Below, piece after piece: positions 1 through 9,332 of a stretch of DNA of 34,933 nt. How positions within the stretch are numbered: the first letter of the stretch is position 1; the number at the start of each line of letters is the position of its first letter. The notes below the pieces were generated by a model, which worked only from the letters and a program-made list of their open reading frames with translations, was not told the DNA's origin and searched no databases. A program made the position numbers and the translations under genes. This DNA comes from Nemertoderma westbladi (lineage: Eukaryota > Xenacoelomorpha > Nemertodermatida > Nemertodermatidae), in contig JAUCBJ010000257.1 of NCBI GenBank assembly GCA_032718475.1, positions 1-34,933 on the forward strand, read 5' to 3'.

Positions 1-185
1 TATCCTCAAGGTATCCATCACGATCCCATGGTAGAACTCAAACGACTCTATTTCACCATGATGTATCTTACCGCAGATCGTCCACTGCCTGTTGTCCCGG
101 ACAGTTTTGAACAAATGGAAGAGTATTGCAAAACTGGAGAACGATCACCCGCGTTTCCTCTGCAGGACGTACGTCTTTGGTATTA

Positions 186-350
186 TTGTGACTCATGTCC
201 TAGACCTAACCAGCAAACGGAAAGACATAAACATCCGCGGAGACGTTGTGCTAAACACAGTTTTACGCGTTATACTTACGGGAGTTTCGAGCGAAACCTG
301 TTCAATAGCACTATTATATAATTTCTAAGTGGCTCTTTTTATTAAGAGCC
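186..350 (+). pseudogene. Possible histone H4-like 3' relic with downstream hairpin (speculative)
   Basis: No frame here reads as a recognisable protein. By eye, about 110 bases from 187 to 296 can be aligned with gaps to the last third of a histone H4 gene. Matching islands are AAACGGAA near 214-221, GACGTTGTG near 242-250, and a TTACGGG-plus-TTT run near 277-287. About 35 bases downstream, 331-350 is a perfect 7-bp-stem hairpin, GGCTCTT/AAGAGCC. This resembles the GGCTCTT...AGAGCC hairpin that ends replication-dependent histone mRNAs, but its loop is 6 rather than 4 bases. All frames are broken relative to H4. The histone side comes from recall rather than a search, and a short H3-like match at 231-242 is equally visible, so chance similarity is quite possible. 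Confidence 0.22.
331..350 (+). other. Perfect hairpin (7-bp stem)
   Basis: GGCTCTT and AAGAGCC are exact reverse complements around the loop TTTATT. The hairpin is seen directly. Its meaning (histone-type mRNA 3' end, or none) is not established. Confidence 0.55.
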
Positions 351-394
351 CCACAATCAAATAATGGATGACTGACAGCAGACACCAGAGTCTG

Positions 395-596
395 GTTGCG
401 GGGGGTTGGTCTGGGTGCGGGCTGGGGTAGGGGTGGTTGGTGTTGGTGGTGGGAGGGGGGTTGGGCGGTAGTGGGGGTGTGGGTGTGGGTGTGAGTTTTG
501 GGATGGGGCGGGTGGGGTGGTGTTGGGGGGATGGGTGTTGGGGTTGGTGTTGGGGTGGGGAGATGCGTTTTGGGGCGGGGATGGGTGTGGTGGATG
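395..596 (+). repeat. G-rich, G/T-biased low-complexity tract
   Basis: About 200 bases almost devoid of C and poor in A, with dozens of runs of three to six G separated by short T-containing loops. This base pattern is compatible with G-quadruplex formation on the plus strand. An open frame across it gives only a Gly/Val/Trp-rich low-complexity peptide and is not taken as a gene. Confidence 0.8.
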
Positions 597-598
597 TG

Positions 599-604
599 AA
601 TAAA
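599..604 (+). promoter_or_regulatory. AATAAA, possible poly(A) signal
   Basis: A canonical AATAAA lies directly after the G-rich tract and is followed within about 30 bases by a T/G-rich stretch (627-647), the usual arrangement of a metazoan 3' processing site. No gene upstream can be demonstrated, and AATAAA is frequent in AT-rich DNA, so this is a weak call. Confidence 0.2.
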
Positions 605-865
605 CTAAAAAATATATAGATAAATTTATTTTGTGTTTCTTTGAATGTCAGACTGTTGGCCCCCGCTGTCTGTTTTAGAGTATGTCTGTACTGTCAGTTA
701 GTTAGTTCTGTTAGTGTACTGTCTATGAATATCGATCCTGTCTCTGTCTGACTGTCGGTCCTATCTGACTGTCAGTCCTGTCTGTCTGTCTGTTGGCTAT
801 ATCTGTCTATCTGTTGGCCATGTCTGTCGGTCCTGTCTGTCTGTCTGACTATCGGTCCTGGCTAG

Positions 866-1172
866 TTATACAGAAAGACAGGACCTGACAGAACGCCAGT
901 CATACAGAGAGACAGGATTGCCAATTAGATAGACAGGCAGGGCCAACTGACCAGATAATCAGGAACGAAAGTCAGAAAGACAGTCACACAGACGGATAGG
1001 GCTGACAATCAGACACCCAAATGACTGATATTGTACTGTAGGAGGGGGGCGAAAGACAACTTTTGCAGGGGGGCGCATGATAATGCTGTGGCGCCACTAG
1101 AAACAGGAGTGACAGTCAGACAGAGAGACGAAAGTCAGACAATAGGCAGGATCTACATTCAGACAGAGACAG
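866..1172 (-). repeat. Inverted segment of the TGTC array (reads GACA on plus)
   Basis: For about 300 bases the tetramer switches strand: the plus strand reads GACAG/CAGAC instead of CTGTC. It returns to TGTC orientation at about 1172. A non-tetramer insert with two GGGGGGCG boxes sits inside it at about 1030-1112. Confidence 0.8.
1030..1112. other. Non-TGTC insert with paired GGGGGGCG boxes
   Basis: About 80 bases unlike the surrounding array. It has two copies of a G-run-plus-CG box (about 1044 and 1070) and a GGCGCC palindrome. It occurs once in the window. It may be the remnant of a small inserted element; no family is recognised. Confidence 0.4.
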
Positions 1173-1211
1173 CATGTCTGTCTGTCTGACTATCTGACTG
1201 TATATAGGTCA

Positions 1212-1260
1212 ATTTACTATTATAATATTCTCGGGTTATGCTAGTTGCTATATGTATATG
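1212..1260 (+). repeat. Relic of the AT-rich block of the 5-kb unit
   Basis: This stretch, lying alone in TGTC DNA, matches about 46 bases at 4207-4252 in the AT-rich block with few differences (shared core TTACTATTATAA and a common ATTCTCGG/TATGCTAGTT portion). In the full units this sequence opens the AT-rich block, so it looks like the stump of an older, largely deleted unit. Confidence 0.6.
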
Positions 1261-1510
1261 TCTGTATAACTGGCGGTCTGTCTGTCTGTATAACCGGAGG
1301 TCCTGGTGTCTGCATTATCTGACTGTCAGACCTGGCTGACTGTCGGTGGGTGTCCTGACCATCAGACTGCAATAACTGTGTCTGACTGTAGGTCATGTCT
1401 GTCTGTCTGACTGTCAGTCAAACTCACTGTCGGTCCTGTCTATCTGAATGTAGGTCCTGACTGTCAGTCAGAATCACTATCGGTCCTGTCTGTCTGTCTG
1501 TCGATCGTGT

Positions 1511-1569
1511 CTGTAGTTACTAACATTGGCTATAATTTTCAAAAATACATGTTAATTAATTAAAGAAGC
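1511..1569 (+). repeat. AT-rich module inside the TGTC block, form 1
   Basis: A non-tetramer module with core AACATTGGCTATAATTTTC followed by an A-run and AATTAATTAAAG. It recurs twice in each 5-kb unit: near 2612, 6479, 7592, 11468 and 12588. The two forms within a unit differ at several bases while like forms match between units, so the within-unit duplication is older than the 5-kb amplification. Confidence 0.8.
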
Positions 1570-2611
1570 ATCTATCGGTCCTGTCTGACTGTCGGTCCTG
1601 CCTGTCTGTAGGGTCCCTCTGTCATCCGGTTCTGTCTGGCTGACTGTCGGTCAATGGAGGTCCTGGTGTCTGCATTGTCTGAATGTCAGTCCTGTCTATC
1701 TCTCTGACTGTGTGTCTATCAGACTGTCGGTGGGTGTCCTTACTGTCTGACTGCCGATACTGTGTCCAGGTCATGTCCGTCTGTCTGACTGTCAGTCAGA
1801 CTCACTGTCGGTCCTGTCTATCTGTCTGAAAGTAGGTCCTAACTGTCAGTCAGTCGATCCTGTATTTCTGACTGTATATAGGTCCTGTCTGTCTCTCTGA
1901 ATGTTGATCTGTTGGTGTGAATGTAGTTCCTGTCGGACCTGTCTTTTCTGTCGGCCCTATCTGTCTGTCTGACTATCAGTCCTGTGGCTGTCTGATTGTC
2001 AATCCTGTCTAACTGCTGGTTCAGTCTGTCCATCGGCCCTGTCCTGCCTGGTAGTCCTGTCTCTCTGTATTATCTGACCGTTGGTCCGATCTGTCTGTGT
2101 GACTTTCAGTCCGGTGCGTCTGTCTGTCTGACTGTAGGCCTGTCTGTCTGACTATAGGCCTGTCTGTCTGACTGTAGGCCTGTCTGTCTGTATGACTGTC
2201 GGTCCCATCTGTGTGACTGTCGGTCATGTCGCTCCTACCTGTCTGACTGTCGATCCTGTGTTTCTGACAGTAGGTCCTGCCTGTCTCTCTGACTGTTGGT
2301 CTGTGGACTGTTGGTATGTCTATCTGACTGTCCTGCCTGTCTGTATTGTCTGACTGACAGTCCTGTCTATCTATCAGATTGTCTGTCTGTCTGTCGGTTG
2401 GTGTCCTGACTGTCTGTCGGTTGGTCTCCTGACTGTCTGACTGCCGATACTGTGTCTGACTTTTAGGTCCTGTCTATCTGACTGACTTTCAGTCAGACTC
2501 ACTATCAGTCATGTCTTATCTGCCTGAATGTCGGTCCTAACTAGTCAGACACACTATCAGCCCTGTCTGTCTGTATGACTGCCGGTCATGTCTGTCTGTT
2601 TATGTCATGAT

Positions 2612-2671
2612 CGTGTCTGTAGTTAGTAACATTGGCTATAATTTTCAAAAAAACATGTCAATTAATTAAAG
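2612..2671 (+). repeat. AT-rich module inside the TGTC block, form 2
   Basis: Second, diverged version of the 1511-1569 module, about 1.1 kb downstream. It shares AACATTGGCTATAATTTTC and the AATTAATTAAAG end but differs at inner positions. Confidence 0.8.
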
Positions 2672-4145
2672 ACGCGCCCTGTCGGACCTGTCTGACTGTC
2701 GGTCCGGCCTGTCTGTAGGTTCACCCTGTCGTCGGTTCTGTCTGTCGGTTCTATCTGTCTGTCGCTTCTATCTGTCTGTCGGTTCTGTCTGTCTGTCGGT
2801 TCTGTCTGCCTGTTCTGTCTGTCGGTTCCATGTGTCTGTTCTATTCTGTCGGTTCTGTCTGTGGGTTCTGTCTGTCGGTGCTATCTATCTGTCGGTTCTG
2901 TCTGTCGGTGCTGTCTGTCTGTTGGTTCTGTTGTAGGTTCTGTCTGTCGGTTATGTCTGTGTGTAGGTTATGTCTGTCTGTCTGTCTGATTGCCAATCAG
3001 AATATCTATTGGTCATCTGTCTGACTGTCGGTCCTGTCTGTCTGTTTGACTCAGTCCTGTCCGTCTGAGTGTATGACCTGTCTATCTGTCCTGTGGCTGT
3101 CTGACTGTCGGACCTCTCTGACTGTATTTATGTCTGTCTCCATGTCTGTCTGTCTGACTACCAGTCATGTGGCTGTGTGATTGTCAATCCTGTCTGAGTA
3201 GCGGTCATGTCGGTCTGTTTATCGGCCCGTCTGTCTGTCTCACTGTCGATCTTGTCTGACTGGCAGTTCTTACTGTCGGTGGGTGTCCAGACTGTCTGAT
3301 TGTCGATACATGGGTCTGACTCTAGCTTCTGTTTGTCTGTCTAACTGTCAACTCACCATCGGTCCTGTGTATCTGTCAGACTCTCGGTCCTGTCTACGTC
3401 TTACTGTACTTCCTGTCTGTATTAATGTCATTCCTGTCTCTGTCTGATTGTAGGTGCCGTCTCTCTGTCCAACTGTTCGTCTGTCTGTCTGTCCGACTGT
3501 TGGTCTGCCTCTCTGACTATATACCCCTGGCTATCTGACTATCGATCCTGTCTGACTCTCAGTCCTGTCTACTGTCTCATTATCGGTTCTTTCTGTCTGT
3601 ATTGTATCATTGCCGGTCCTGTCTATATATCTGACTGTCGGTCCTGCCTGTGTGACTGGCAGTCCTGTTTGTCTGAATTGTTGGACTGTCAGTCCTATCT
3701 ACTGTCTGACTTCCAGTCCTGTCGTCTGTCTGTCCTGTCTACTGTCTGACTTCGAGTCCTGTCGTCTGTCTGTCCTGTCTTACTGTCTGTCTCACTGTAC
3801 GTCTCATCTTCATTCCTGAATATCTGTTTGACTGACTGGCTATCTGACCGTCGGTCCTGTCTTGTCTGTCAGACCGCCGGCCCTGTCTGTCTGTATGACT
3901 ATCGGTTCTGTCTGTCTGTATGACTGTCGGTTCTGTCTGTCTGACCTGCCCTGTCCGTCCGTCTGAATGTTGATCCTGTGCATTTGTCTGAAAGTCGTGT
4001 GATGTGCACCTATCTTACTGTGATCGATCCTGTCTATCTGATAGATTGTCGGTGCTGTCCATTTGTGTGACTGTCGGTCTCTATAACTGACCGCTCCTGT
4101 CCGTTTGTCTGACAGTCGGTCCTATCCTCTGTCTGACTATACTGC

Positions 4146-4337
4146 GTGTCGGATCACTAACATCAAATTAAAAACAGAGATTCCAGCATTTTAATAAATA
4201 TGTAAAATTACTATTATAACATTCTCGGAATATGCTAGTTTATATATGCATTGATAAATATATATTTGTAATGTTGTATAATAAAAAAGCAAAACATAAG
4301 TACACAAATAATTTAATATAATTAGCATAAAACTCAC
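4146..4337. other. AT-rich start of the non-TGTC block, no gene
   Basis: AT-rich DNA between the TGTC block and the first exon-like block. On the minus strand it lies directly downstream of a GTGAGT donor and would be intron. No other feature is seen. Confidence 0.6.
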
Positions 4338-4792
4338 CATTGATGGGACCCCGCCCGATGCTGAAGGCTGCGGAATGGCACTAGAAGGGCGAGTTGGCCA
4401 GCCGGCGGGCGGGGTGTCGATGGGCCTGGTGCTCTACTACGCGAAGTTCCGGGTGACGCACTGGGTGCGTGTCGCGTTGCACAAGGCGCAGTGGGCAACA
4501 CTCCAGGTACGGAACTTGGAGTGTTAACAACTGCTGTGCTCGATTTATCGCCGGATGGACAAGGTATTGAGTTAAGTCCAACATCCGGTGTTGGACTTGA
4601 TATACTATCCCTTCGTGATAAAACAACGTAGGGAGACAGACGCCGCGACATAAATCGGGGTGGAGTATCCTTGCCAGACTTAGAATTAAGCCGGCGAATA
4701 GAGTCCTCGTCGAACCGAAATACGGGAGAATCTGTGCGAGGACTCATAGTTGGGGTGGAGAAAGGGGTACAGGTTCCTGAACCAGTTGGATC
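4338..4792 (-). CDS. Candidate internal exon B, copy 1 (Ser/Thr-Pro-rich)
   Basis: An open minus-strand block of 455 bases bounded by splice-like signals. The acceptor is a T-rich tract ending TTTATTTTAG just before base 4792, and the donor is ATG|GTGAGT at 4337-4332. Read from its first base it is open for 151 codons plus 2 bases, so it needs no start codon of its own; an ATG is codon 16. The peptide begins DPTGSGTCTPFSTPT and is basic and low-complexity, with about ten S/T-P sites, several in the CDK-like S/T-P-x-R form such as DTPPR, and a Pro/Arg/Ser-rich end. No domain or family is recognised. It lies about 240 bases downstream of exon-like block A on the same strand. It could be a real disordered-protein exon, a pseudo-exon carried along by the tandem repeat, or a chance frame. 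Confidence 0.38.
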
Positions 4793-5031
4793 CTAAAATA
4801 AAGATACAATTTAAAACACATAGTACTTAGAAAATAAACAATAATACCGTACTATTTATCAGCTGTACATCATGTAATAGGTCGATTGTTGCAGCGGCTG
4901 TGTTCATTGAAATTAATTAGTGTCAAAAAAATAAAAAATAAATATTGTTAAAAATATAAAAATAAAATAATAAGTTTAAAATAAATAAATGTTATTTTTC
5001 TACCAGTTTTTAACTATTTAACTCAACTCAC
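4793..5031 (-). other. Putative intron between exon-like blocks A and B, copy 1
   Basis: AT-rich, with A/T runs on the plus strand at 4920-5000. On the minus strand it starts GTGAGT (5031-5026) and ends TTTTAG (4798-4793), a canonical GT-AG intron of about 239 bases. Confidence 0.4.
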
Positions 5032-5352
5032 CCCAATTACACGACCCCCTCGCTACCGTCGTGGACGAATGCTAATTGGTTTTGGACGACGGGATCGAGT
5101 GCGAGGGGGGGTCTCCGCCGCGGACATCTCTGAGAATGGTGCTACGATGTCTGGCGTCGAGAAGCCAGGGGAAACACCCACGAGAGGAGAAAACATGGGG
5201 GTAGACCCTGCCAATGATGAGAAGGCAGGACTAGGACTCTCTTCTCGAGGGGAGAATGAAGGTAGCACCAACGGTGAGAGGTTAGGGAGCATGCAGGTGG
5301 GTCCCAAAAGGATACGAGATCGTAACGAATCTATTGGTGATACGTTGGTATC
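5032..5352 (-). pseudogene. Exon-like block A, copy 1 (interrupted near its end)
   Basis: A minus-strand block of 321 bases with a strong acceptor (ATTTTTCCCTTTAG just before 5352) and a GTGAGT donor (5031-5026). From its first base it reads DTNVSPIDSLRSRILLGPT and onward as a Ser-Pro-rich chain (SPREESPSP, FSPLVGVSPGFSTPD) ending in a basic TPPRTRSRRPKP stretch. A TAG then stops it at 5053-5055. Copy 2 has one extra base here and stays open to the donor. The composition resembles block B, so the two were probably neighbouring exons of one disordered protein. A plus-strand frame over the same DNA (5069-5356) is also open but has no splice support. Confidence 0.35.
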
Positions 5353-5422
5353 CTAAAGGGAAAAATATTTAAATGAGCATTGCCATTTTATGATTATCAA
5401 TGTGGTATTGTAGTTCATTCTG

Positions 5423-5669
5423 TACATGGATACAAGGGTGTGGTACATGGATACAAAGGTGTGGTACATGGATACAAGGGTGTGGTACATGGATACAAGG
5501 GTGTGGTACATGGATACAAGGGTGTGGTACATGGATACAAGGGTGTGGTACATGGATACAAGGGTGTGGTACATGGGTACATGGGTGTGGTACATGGGTA
5601 CATGGGTGTGGTACATGGGTACATGGGTGTGGTACATGGGTACATGGGTGTGGTACATGGGTGTAGTAC
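5423..5669 (+). repeat. 21-bp minisatellite, copy 1
   Basis: Eleven and a half tandem 21-base units. The first seven are of the type TACATGGATACAAGGGTGTG plus G (the second with one change, AAAGG), then four of the type TACATGGGTACATGGGTGTG plus G, then a partial unit. Because 21 is a multiple of 3, several frames on both strands stay open across it; these are not genes. Confidence 0.97.
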
Positions 5670-5814
5670 ATAACAATCCAGACCAAAACTTCTTTTGAAA
5701 TTGGATCGTGACGTAAAATGGTTAAATAAATTAATCCAATGTCAAGAAATAAAAATATGGATGTTGGACGGATAATATTGGATGTTGGACAAATCGCGTT
5801 CCATGTCCTTATTT
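5670..5814. other. AT-rich right end of the 5-kb unit, copy 1
   Basis: AT-rich linker with GGATGTTGGAC twice (5759 and 5780), ending at TTATTTCTC where the next unit's TGTC DNA begins. The same end occurs at 10810 and at 15808, where single-copy DNA follows instead. Confidence 0.6.
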
Positions 5815-6348
5815 CTCTGTCTGTCTGACTATCAGTCCTGTGGCTGTCTGATTGTCAATCCTGTCTAACTGCTTGTTCTGTCTGTCCATCGGCCCTGTCC
5901 TGCCTGGTAGTCCTGTCTCTCTGTATTATCTGACCGTTGGTCCGATCTGTCTGCGTGACTTTCAGTCCTGTGCGTCTGTCTGTCTGACTGTAGGCCTCTC
6001 TGTCTGACTATAGGCCTGTCTGTCTGACTGTAGGCCTGTCTGTCTGTATGACTGTCGGTCCCATCTGTGTGACTGTCGGTCATGTCGCTCCTACCTGTCT
6101 GACTGTCGATCCTGTGTTTCTGACAGTAAGTCCTGCCTGTCTCTCTGACTGTTGGTCTGTGGACTGTTGGTATGTCTATCTGACTGTCCTGTCTGTCTGT
6201 ATTGTCTGACTGACAGTCCAGTCTATCTATCAGATTGTCTGTCTGTCTGTCGGTTGGTGTCCTGACTGTCTGTCGGTTGGTCTCCTGACTGTCTGACTGC
6301 CGATACTGTGTCTGACTTTTAGGTCCTGTCTATCTGACTGACTTTCAG
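5815..6348. repeat. Segment A1, internal near-duplicate of 6939-7472
   Basis: Near-identical to the segment 1,124 bases downstream, with a few differences such as G/C at 5910 against 7034 and one TTTT/TGTT change near 6318. Similarity drops sharply at 6349, right after GACTTTCAGTC. The same arrangement is repeated at 10811-11344 against 11935-12468. Confidence 0.9.
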
Positions 6349-9332
6349 TCTGACTGTAGGTCATGTCTGTCTGTCTGACTGTCAGTCAAACTCACTGTCG
6401 GTCCTGTCTATCTGAATGTAGGTCCTGACTGTCAGTCAGAATCACTATCGGTCCTGTCTGTCTGTCTGTCGATCGTGTCTGTAGTTACTAACATTGGCTA
6501 TAATTTTCAAAAATACATGTTAATTAATTAAAGAAGCATCTATCGGTCCTGTCTGACTGTCGGTCCTGCCTGTCTGTAGGGGCCCTCTGTCATCCGGTTC
6601 TGTCTGGCTGACTGTCGGTCAATGGAGGTCCTGGTGTCTGCATTGTCTGAATGTCAGTCCTGTCTATCTCTCTGACTGTGTGTCTATCAGACTGTCGGTG
6701 GGTGTCCTTACTGTCTGACTGCCGATACTGTGTCCAGGTCATGTCCGTCTGTCTGACTGTCAGTCAGACTCACTGTCGGTCCTGTCTATCTGTCTGAAAG
6801 TAGGTCCTAACTGTCAGTCAGTCGATCCTGTATTTCTGACTGTATATAGGTCCTGTCTGTCTCTCTGAATGTTGATCTGTCTGTCTGACTGTTGGTGTGA
6901 ATGTCGTTCCTGTCGGACCTGTCTTTTCTGTCGGCCCTATCTGTCTGTCTGACTATCAGTCCTGTGGCTGTCTGATTGTCAATCCTGTCTAACTGCTTGT
7001 TCTGTCTGTCCATCGGCCCTGTCCTGCCTGGTACTCCTGTCTCTCTGTATTATCTGACCGTTGGTCCGATCTGTCTGTGTGACTTTCAGTCCTGTGCGTC
7101 TGTCTGTCTGACTGTAGGCCTCTCTGTCTGACTATAGGCCTGTCTGTCTGACTGTAGGCCTGTCTGTCTGTATGACTGTCGGTCCCATCTGTGTGACTGT
7201 CGGTCATGTCGCTCCTACCTGTCTGACTGTCGATCCTGTGTTTCTGACAGTAGGTCCTGCCTGTCTCTCTGACTGTTGGTCTGTGGACTGTTGGTATGTC
7301 TATCTGACTGTCCTGTCTGTCTGTATTGTCTGACTGACAGTCCTGTCTATCTATCAGATTGTCTGTCTGTCTGTCGGTTGGTGTCCTGACTGTCTGTCGG
7401 TTGGTCTCCTGACTGTCTGACTGCCGATACTGTGTCTGACTGTTAGGTCCTGTCTATCTGACTGACTTTCAGTCAGACTCACTATCAGTCATGTCTTATC
7501 TGCCTGAATGTCGGTCCTAACTAGTCAGACACACTATCAGCCCTGTCTGTCTGTATGACTGCCGGTCATGTCTGTCTGTTTATGTCATGATCGTGTCTGT
7601 AGTTAGTAACATTGGCTATAATTTTCAAAAAAACATGTCAATTAATTAAAGAAGCGCCCTGTCGGACCTGTCTGACTGTCGGTCCGGCCTGTCTGTAGGT
7701 TCACCCTGTCTGTCTGTTCTGTCTGTCGGTTCTATCTGTCTGTCGCTTCTATCTGTCTGTCGGTTCTGTCTGTCTGTCGGTTCTGTCTGTCTGTCGGTTC
7801 TGTCTGTCGGTTCCATGTGTCGGTTCTATTCTGTCGGTTCTGTCTGTGGGTTCTGTCTGTCGGTGCTATCTATCTGTCGGTTCTGTCTGTCGGTGCTGTC
7901 TGTCTGTTGGTTCTGTTGTAGGTTCTGTCTGTCGGTTATGTCTGTGTGTAGGTTATGTCTGTCTCTCTGTCTGATTGCCAATCAGAATATCTATTGGTCA
8001 TCTGTCTGACTGTCGGTCCTGTCTGTCTGTTTGACTCAGTCCTGTCCGTCTGAGTGTATGACCTGTCTATCTGTCCTGTGGCTGTCTGACTGTCGGTCCT
8101 GTCGGACCTCTCTGACTGTATTTATGTCTGTCTCCATGTCTGTCTGTCTGACTACAAGTCATGTGGCTGTGTGATTGTCAATCCTGTCTGAGTAGCGGTC
8201 ATGTCGGTCTGTTTATCGGCCCGTCTGTCTGTCTGACTGTCGATCTTGTCTGACTGGCAGTTCTTACTGTTGGTGGGTGTCCAGACTGTCTGATTGTCGA
8301 TACATGGGTCTGACTCTAGGTTCTGTTTGTCTGTCTAACTGTCAACTCACCATCGGTCCTGTGTATCTGTCAGACTCTCGGTCCTGTCTACGTCTTACTG
8401 TACGTCCTGTCTGTGTGAATGTCATTCCTGTCTCTGTCTGATTGTAGGTGCCGTCTCTCTGTCCAACTGTTCGTCTGTCTGTCTGTCCGACTGTTGGTCT
8501 GCCTCTCTGACTATATACCCCTGGCTATCTGACTATCGATGCTGTCTGACTCTCAGTCCTGTCTACTGTCTCATTATCGGTTCTTTCTGTCTGTATTGTA
8601 TCATTGCCGGTCCTGTCTATATATCTGACTGTCGGTCCTGCCTGTGTGACTGGCAGTCCTGTTTGTCTGAATTGTTGGACTGTCAGTCCTATCTACTGTC
8701 TGACTTCCAGTCCTGTCGTCTGTCTGTCCTGTCTACTGTCTGACTTCGAGTCCTGTCGTCTGTCTGTCCTGTCTTACTGTCTGTCTCACTGTACGTCTCA
8801 TCTTCATTCCTGAATATCTGTTTGACTGACTGGCTATCTGACCGTCGGTCCTGTCTTGTCTGTCAGACCGCCGGCCCTGTCTGTCTGTATGACTATCGGT
8901 TCTGTCTGTCTGTATGACTGTCGGTTCTGTCTGTCTGACCTGCCCTGTCCGTCCGTCTGAATGTTGATCCTGTGCATTTGTCTGAAAGTCGTGTGATGTG
9001 CACCTATCTTACTGTGATCGATCCTGTCAAATCTGATAGATTGTCGGTGCTGTCCATTTGTGTGACTGTCGGTCTCTATAACTGACCGCTCCTGTCCGTT
9101 TGTCTGACAGTCGGTCCTATCCTCTGTCTGACTATACTGCGTGTCGGATCACTAACATCAAATTAAAAACAGAGATTCCAGCATTTTAATAAATATGTAA
9201 AATTACTATTATAACATTCTCGGAATATGCTAGTTTATATATGCATTGATAAATATATATTTGTAATGTTGTATAATAAAAAAGCAAAACATAAGTACAC
9301 AAATAATTTAATATAATTAGCATAAAACTCAC

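Larger units (their letters stand above)
655..4145. repeat. Degenerate TGTC (GACA) repeat block, first copy
   Basis: About 3.5 kb built from degenerate CTGT/GACA tetramers, with recurring phrases such as CTGACTGTCGGTCCTGTCTG. The minus strand gives Asp-Arg-Gln-Thr-rich peptides and the plus strand Cys-Leu-Ser-Val-rich ones, exactly as expected from reading a 4-base repeat in threes, so no open frame here is called as a gene. Longer periods are layered on top. The 20-base phrase beginning GGAGGTCCTGG at 1297 recurs exactly 360 bases later at 1657, and diverged blocks recur at about 1.1 kb. From 1381 on, the sequence matches the next 5-kb copy. Before 1381 it does not align simply. Confidence 0.92.
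1381..5814. repeat. 5-kb tandem unit, copy 1 (left end incomplete)
   Basis: Aligns with 6349-10810 and 11345-15807 with only scattered differences. Corresponding landmarks are offset by 4,968 at the left edge, rising through small indels to 4,995-4,996 on the right. One such indel is 12 bases missing near 1908 relative to 6888. Unlike copies 2 and 3, this copy lacks the leading segment of about 534 bp; its left flank is older diverged TGTC DNA. Confidence 0.93.

Noticed and set aside
231-253. Histone H3 C-terminal match (CATCCGCGGAGA, then GCTAA)
   Set aside because: Only about 12 contiguous bases agree and the rest of the H3 end is missing. The H4 alignment is longer, though itself weak.
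1839-2227. Minus-strand open frames rich in Asp-Arg-Gln-Thr, and their copies near 5865, 6807, 6989, 10825, 11803 and 11985
   Set aside because: A GACA tetramer read in threes gives exactly these peptides. No domain, no splice support, and frames shift wherever the repeat slips.
2830-3819. Plus-strand Cys-Leu-Ser-Val-rich frames (also 7815, 8604, 12811, 13600)
   Set aside because: The complementary reading of the same TGTC repeat; not evidence of a cysteine-rich secreted protein.
5069-5356. Plus-strand frame of 95 codons opposite exon-like block A
   Set aside because: Possible shadow of the minus-strand frame. No splice or poly(A) support, and the minus strand has both acceptor and donor signals. 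It is conserved in all copies only because the units are recent.
5353-5698. Up to six overlapping open frames on both strands across the 21-bp minisatellite
   Set aside because: A 21-base period keeps stop-free frames open on both strands. The peptides are pure repeat.
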